The notes under the pieces were generated by a model. The model worked only from the letters and a program-made list of their open reading frames with translations. It ran no database searches and was not told the origin of the DNA. A stretch of DNA of 43,345 bases, taken from the NCBI GenBank assembly GCA_016184145.1, contig JACPDF010000027.1, positions 1 through 43,345 on the forward strand. Direction: 5' to 3'. This stretch comes from Candidatus Woesearchaeota archaeon. GTDB lineage: Archaea > Nanobdellota > Nanobdellia > Woesearchaeales > GW2011-AR4. Each line of letters starts with the position of its first letter. Position 1 is the first letter of the stretch. Made by a program: the position numbers and the translations under genes. Shown here piece after piece: positions 37,548 through 43,345 of the stretch.

Positions 37548-37677
37548 TAGCCCCGGGCAGACTTTCGCAAAAGATTTGGTTCGAACTGCCGTCAGAGCCT
37601 TTCTATTGCATTTTCATGCAACCAGAGGGCCCTATCCTTGACCGCTAGATTCCGCGAGCATGACTCTCTACGGGGCT
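37548..37677 (-). tRNA. tRNA-Gln(CTG) with three putative introns
   Basis: Acceptor AGCCCCG/CGGGGCT+A; D stem ATCT/GGAT; anticodon stem GGGCC/GGCTC; T stem GGCAG/CTGCC; extra 18, 21, 18 nt; 130-57=73 nt mature. Confidence 0.8.
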
Positions 37678-37749
37678 AAAGCGTCTTTAGCGGGGCTATA
37701 TAGAGTAATCCCAGAAATAAATCTCTTTTAAATATGTTTTGTTAAACTC

Positions 37750-38451
37750 TTAAGCAGCAGTCAAAGGCTCTTCCTGCGCTTTCTTTGCAGGCTCTGGCTT
37801 TGCATCCTCGAGGTTTTTTTCGTCCTTTGTTTTTTCGTGCTTCGCCTTCTTTTTCGCAGCAGCTTCTTGCTTTGGCGCACTTTCCTCTTTGATAGCCTTG
37901 GAAATCTGCATTGACCTTATCTCGCATATTCTTAGCGGATATATCTTATTCAGGCTAGCTCTTAATAAGTCCTGCAGCTTATGAGTTATAAGGTCGTTAG
38001 CAAGATTGTCATAGCTTATTCCTTGGACATACTTTATGATAAAGTCCTCGGCATTCCTCCTTATTTTTGCCCCTACAGAAGAGCTTACTGCAGACCTTGT
38101 TATTATCAAAGGCTTTATCCTCAGGTTTTTATTGTCTGATGTAGAGCATGAGAATGACATATCAATCTTTTCTATATTCCTCCTTACAAGCCTTTTTACA
38201 GAGGAAGGAACCATTTTATAGCCGGTAATTTCTGTAAGAGCCCTGTTGTTCTCGACATTAACAACCTCAAAGACTACCTTTATGTTCTGCTTTTTTACAT
38301 CGTTTGTAAGGTTCATGAGGTTCTCGCTCATGCTTTTGCCTATCATCTTATTGGGATCGTATACAATAGTCTCCCCTATAACCGCTCCCCTGAAAATTTT
38401 GGGAGCTATGATCGGATACCATTCTTTCTTTGCTACTTTGGGTTTTGCCAT
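37750..38451 (-). CDS. rps3ae: Ribosomal protein S3Ae
   Basis: KKEWYPIIAPKIFRGAVIGETI; IRMAKIC-like IRSMQISKA. Confidence 0.93.
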   Translation of the reverse strand: MAKPKVAKKEWYPIIAPKIFRGAVIGETIVYDPNKMIGKSMSENLMNLTNDVKKQNIKVVFEVVNVENNRALTEITGYKMVPSSVKRLVRRNIEKIDMSFSCSTSDNKNLRIKPLIITRSAVSSSVGAKIRRNAEDFIIKYVQGISYDNLANDLITHKLQDLLRASLNKIYPLRICEIRSMQISKAIKEESAPKQEAAAKKKAKHEKTKDEKNLEDAKPEPAKKAQEEPLTAA

Positions 38452-38503
38452 AGTCGAGAGGAAAAAAGCGTGGTTTATAAAGGTTTTTATCGGTTATTTT
38501 AAA

Positions 38504-38758
38504 TTATCCGTACCTTAACTTAAAAATCAAGATTGTTGATGCCAGAATAAATGTAAAAAGATTAGCAAGTATTAGGGGCAAGGAATTTATTAAAATTCCG
38601 TAAACCAGCCATAAGAATGTTCCAGTTGTTATAAGAGCAAATAATCCAATGGAAAGGTCTTTTGTGTGCTTTGTCTTCCAGGTCTTGATTGCCTGCGGCA
38701 AAAAAGCTATTGTAGAGCATATGCCTGCTGCAAAACCTAAAATTTCAACATAATTCAT
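38504..38758 (-). CDS. SemiSWEET-like sugar transporter
   Basis: MNYVEILGFAAGICSTIAFLPQAIKTWKTKHTKDLSIGLFALITTGTFLWLVYG. Confidence 0.88.
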   Translation of the reverse strand: MNYVEILGFAAGICSTIAFLPQAIKTWKTKHTKDLSIGLFALITTGTFLWLVYGILINSLPLILANLFTFILASTILIFKLRYG

Positions 38759-38804
38759 TTTACAGGATATAATTATAAATTTAATATTGTAACTTATTAT
38801 TGGC

Positions 38805-40703
<1,899 letters not shown>

Positions 40704-40925
40704 CTAGCTTAGTTTTATTTTTCCCAAAAATACCGTCGAGATTTAAGTGCCTGACTACAAAAAAATAATACGCAGAACTATATAAATGTTGCGATTAAAT
40801 TTTAGGGTTTTAAGTGCTTAAAAAGGCAGAATTTTAGGGTTTAGGGTATAATAAATTGAATAGAATATTTATTAATAGAAGCAGAAGCAAAAATATCACG
40901 CATTTTTAATCCAATTTTCTTGATT

Positions 40926-41033
40926 TTACATTTCTTTAAACTCAGACATCTTGTCCGTAAAATCGACCAACAAAAACCTTTCAAAGAAGTCATCATAGTC
41001 TATTTCCTCAGATGGCTTCTTATGTTTTAGCAT
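40926..41033 (-). CDS. 35-aa acidic micro-protein (sORF3)
   Basis: MLKHKKPSEEIDYDDFFERFLLVDFTDKMSEFKEM; SD-like AGGTGG. Confidence 0.5.
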   Translation of the reverse strand: MLKHKKPSEEIDYDDFFERFLLVDFTDKMSEFKEM

Positions 41034-41053
41034 CTTAACCACCTATTTTGTTT

Positions 41054-41188
41054 TTATGCATTATCCAGGTAAGCATACCTTGACTCCTCATCAACTATCA
41101 AATCCTCGCAGTCCCTGCATAGGTAAGGATCGCTAAGGCCGCTTTTCAATATTACAGCTCCGCAGCTGACGCATCTTCTCCTTTGCAT
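41054..41188 (-). CDS. 44-aa zinc-ribbon micro-protein (sORF2)
   Basis: MQRRRCVSCGAVILKSGLSDPYLCRDCEDLIVDEESRYAYLDNA; SD-like GAGGTGG. Confidence 0.7.
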   Translation of the reverse strand: MQRRRCVSCGAVILKSGLSDPYLCRDCEDLIVDEESRYAYLDNA

Positions 41189-41197
41189 ATTCCCACC

Positions 41198-41350
41198 TCA
41201 TGTAAGAGCCTCATCATAGCCCTGCATAAAGCCCGCTTCCATGGGGCTTAACTCGTCATCTTCCAGAAGGTGGTCCCTCACTTTTTCAGAATATATGCTT
41301 TCGTCGTCTATATTTTCCACTTCTTCATCTAAAAGGTATTCTTCTTCCAT
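41198..41350 (-). CDS. 50-aa acidic micro-protein (sORF1)
   Basis: MEEEYLLDEEVENIDDESIYSEKVRDHLLEDDELSPMEAGFMQGYDEALT; SD GGAGGTGG. Confidence 0.65.
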   Translation of the reverse strand: MEEEYLLDEEVENIDDESIYSEKVRDHLLEDDELSPMEAGFMQGYDEALT

Positions 41351-41419
41351 AACTACCACCTCCCAAAATTTTACATTTTTTACACTAACCTTATAATCCT
41401 CAAAGGAAATGCTTAAATA

Positions 41420-41465
41420 TATATACTTATTCTTTATATTATATATATAATATAGTAAGTATATA
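41420..41465. promoter_or_regulatory. 46-bp near-palindrome in a divergent promoter
   Basis: TATATACTTA ... TAAGTATATA flanking perfect palindrome TATATTATATATATAATATA (41435-41454). Confidence 0.5.
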
Positions 41466-41524
41466 CGAACTATTAATATACTAAAAGCTTATATACTAAA
41501 ATTATACTTTAGTTAAATGAAAGG

Positions 41525-42589
41525 GTGGTATGTATCGATTATAGAAAGTTAATTGGATTTAGCAATGGCTCTTTTGTCGTTACTATGCCGAAATCGTGGG
41601 TAGAGAAGCACAGCCTAAAAAAAGGCGATGTGATTGGAATCGATGAAGGCACAGACCGACTTGTTTTTTATGCAGGCGAAAAAGAAGCTGAGAAGGAAGA
41701 AAAGTCTATTTCTATAAATGTTGATGGTAAGAGCCTTGCCATTATTAAGGCTGAGATAGTAACTGCTTACCTTAATAATTACCACACTATTGAAATCTTT
41801 TCCAGTACTTTGCATGATGATGCGCCTGTCATCAAAGGCATTCTAAGGAATCTTTCCGGCATGGAAATCATAGAGCAGACTGGAAGCAGGATAGTTGCAA
41901 AAGACCTCATTGATATAAGCAGCATTTCCATACAAAGCATCATACGCAGGATGGACACAATAACAAGGTCGATGATTTATGACAATCTCATGTGCATGCA
42001 AGAAAAATGTGATCCGAGAAGCATTCTTCATCGTGACGTAGATGTCAACAGGCTATATTACCTTGGCTTCAGGGTAATAAAAAATGCAATGCACAATCCT
42101 ATGCTTACAAGCAAGCTGAAAACAAACCCTTGGAAGCTTCATAGCGACAAGATGATTATGATAAGGGTGGAGGAAATTGCCGACAGGCAGAAGAGGGTAT
42201 GCAGACTGTTTGCCGAAGCGGGCTTCAAGGGCAAAATGCTGGAAGAGTTCCAGAAAATGAATGAGGAGATAAAGGAGCGCTATGATAATGCCATGAAGGC
42301 CTATTACACCAATGACAAGAAAATAGCATATGAAATAGAGACAACAAACAATGGTTTTATTGAAAGATGCGACAGGCTCCTTGAGGATATAAGCAAAGAA
42401 GTATGCTTATTCTGCCAGTCGGGATTTGTTGAGCTTTCCCCTCAAAAATCATCCGCCAAAAAAATGGAAGGATTAGGGCACAACCTCTCTGGGAATAAGA
42501 ATGTCTCAATATCAAAACTCTTTGAGCATATAAAAGCGACCATAACCTTCATAAGGTATATTGCAAGGACAGTGCTTAATATAGACTAA
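41525..42589 (+). CDS. AbrB-like/PhoU domain regulator (archaeal phosphate-uptake regulator type)
   Basis: KLIGFSNGSFVVTMPKSWVEKHSLKKGDVIGI N-terminus; PhoU-like helical C-terminus. Confidence 0.85.
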   Translation: MVCIDYRKLIGFSNGSFVVTMPKSWVEKHSLKKGDVIGIDEGTDRLVFYAGEKEAEKEEKSISINVDGKSLAIIKAEIVTAYLNNYHTIEIFSSTLHDDAPVIKGILRNLSGMEIIEQTGSRIVAKDLIDISSISIQSIIRRMDTITRSMIYDNLMCMQEKCDPRSILHRDVDVNRLYYLGFRVIKNAMHNPMLTSKLKTNPWKLHSDKMIMIRVEEIADRQKRVCRLFAEAGFKGKMLEEFQKMNEEIKERYDNAMKAYYTNDKKIAYEIETTNNGFIERCDRLLEDISKEVCLFCQSGFVELSPQKSSAKKMEGLGHNLSGNKNVSISKLFEHIKATITFIRYIARTVLNID

Positions 42590-43345
42590 TACCCCAAAAA
42601 AACAACCTTTTTATTATCGCTTTTTAATGTTGTCTTTGTTTCACTGCTTCTCCTTACCTCTCCAACAACTTTCGCATCTTTGGCAATCTGGAGGACTTTA
42701 CCGGCATCATTATTTTTGCATACAATAAAGAAGCCCATCCCCATGTTAAAAGTTTCATACATCCTTTTATCTGAAAATTTTGATTCTTTTTTCATTAAAT
42801 TAAATATTGGCTGCGGCCTTAATGGCTTGTCAATCCCGAACTCAAAATTCCCATGCATCCTGTTAAAGTTCTTTAACCCATAGCCTGTATTATTTATTCC
42901 AATGACATTATGCTCTTTTGAGATTTTCGCCATTGTCTGCAGGTATATTCTTGTCGGCTCCAACAATATGTTTCCAATAGTTGAATTATCAAATTTTGAA
43001 TCCAAAGAAAATCTTCCCCTGTAATTTTTCTTGTATCTTGCCCTTGTCTCAAAATCGCCATTCAACAAATGACGCCTTAAATCAGTATAGCCGTTGGAAT
43101 GCGGCCCGGAGCTTGGCAACGCTATTATTTTGTCCTCAATGCCTATTTTTTTATTTTTAACTTTATTTTTTTCAATGAAGCCAATCATGCATCCGGCAAT
43201 ATCAAAACCATACCCTTCTCTTGCTGCGTCTATCAATTCATCAACGGAAGCTGTCTCCCCTTTTCCGAAATTAAGCCTTATGGAGTTTCTTAAAATGCCT
43301 GAGGCATCGCTTTGCTTCAATCCTTTTACTATGCCCTTTATTATT
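42586..43345 (-). CDS. purM: Phosphoribosylformylglycinamidine cyclo-ligase, 5'-truncated by window edge
   Basis: IIALPSSGPHSNGYTDLRR; GINNTGYGLKNFNRM; MGMGFFIV; frame remains open to the window end. Confidence 0.88.
   Translation of the reverse strand, partial: IIKGIVKGLKQSDASGILRNSIRLNFGKGETASVDELIDAAREGYGFDIAGCMIGFIEKNKVKNKKIGIEDKIIALPSSGPHSNGYTDLRRHLLNGDFETRARYKKNYRGRFSLDSKFDNSTIGNILLEPTRIYLQTMAKISKEHNVIGINNTGYGLKNFNRMHGNFEFGIDKPLRPQPIFNLMKKESKFSDKRMYETFNMGMGFFIVCKNNDAGKVLQIAKDAKVVGEVRRSSETKTTLKSDNKKVVFLGY

Noticed and set aside
40800-40850. Telomere-like TTTAGGGTTTAGGG
   Set aside because: Only two full units in an AT-rich intergenic region of a presumably circular chromosome; likely chance.

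Overview
The window looks like a low-GC archaeal chromosome segment, probably DPANN/Woesearchaeota-like (inferred from gene content, leaderless-style TATA promoters and very short genes). Housekeeping content: hsp70 locus (dnaJ, dnaK, grpE), SepF, L21e-Rpb4-DUF655 block, ProRS, HisRS, Prs, proteasome beta, KH/beta-CASP RNase (aCPSF1), Map, Bud32, S3Ae, GyrB, PurM and FAD/NMN adenylyltransferases. Strongest observations: (1) a family of small palindromic elements with conserved junctions but covarying stems; one copy is inserted in frame (54 nt, 18 codons) in the Bud32 kinase gene and others cluster between sepF and rpl21e; (2) a 130-nt tRNA-Gln(CUG) that folds only if three short introns (about 18, 21 and 18 nt) are removed, and a 102-nt tRNA-Pro(CGG) with an apparent D-loop intron; (3) an amber codon exactly at an expected Trp in a VapC-like toxin; (4) an HD-family protein lacking its HD segment; (5) unannotated micro-ORFs, including a three-gene sORF operon and a 22-codon sORF whose Shine-Dalgarno lies in a 5'UTR hairpin; (6) a 16-bp operator-like motif repeated upstream of a PepSY/membrane/wHTH cluster, with a possible SD/anti-SD switch; (7) two separate membrane-protein + wHTH gene pairs. 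No CRISPR array, rRNA or intact transposase was seen. All calls are from reading the sequence; no searches or folding programs were run.
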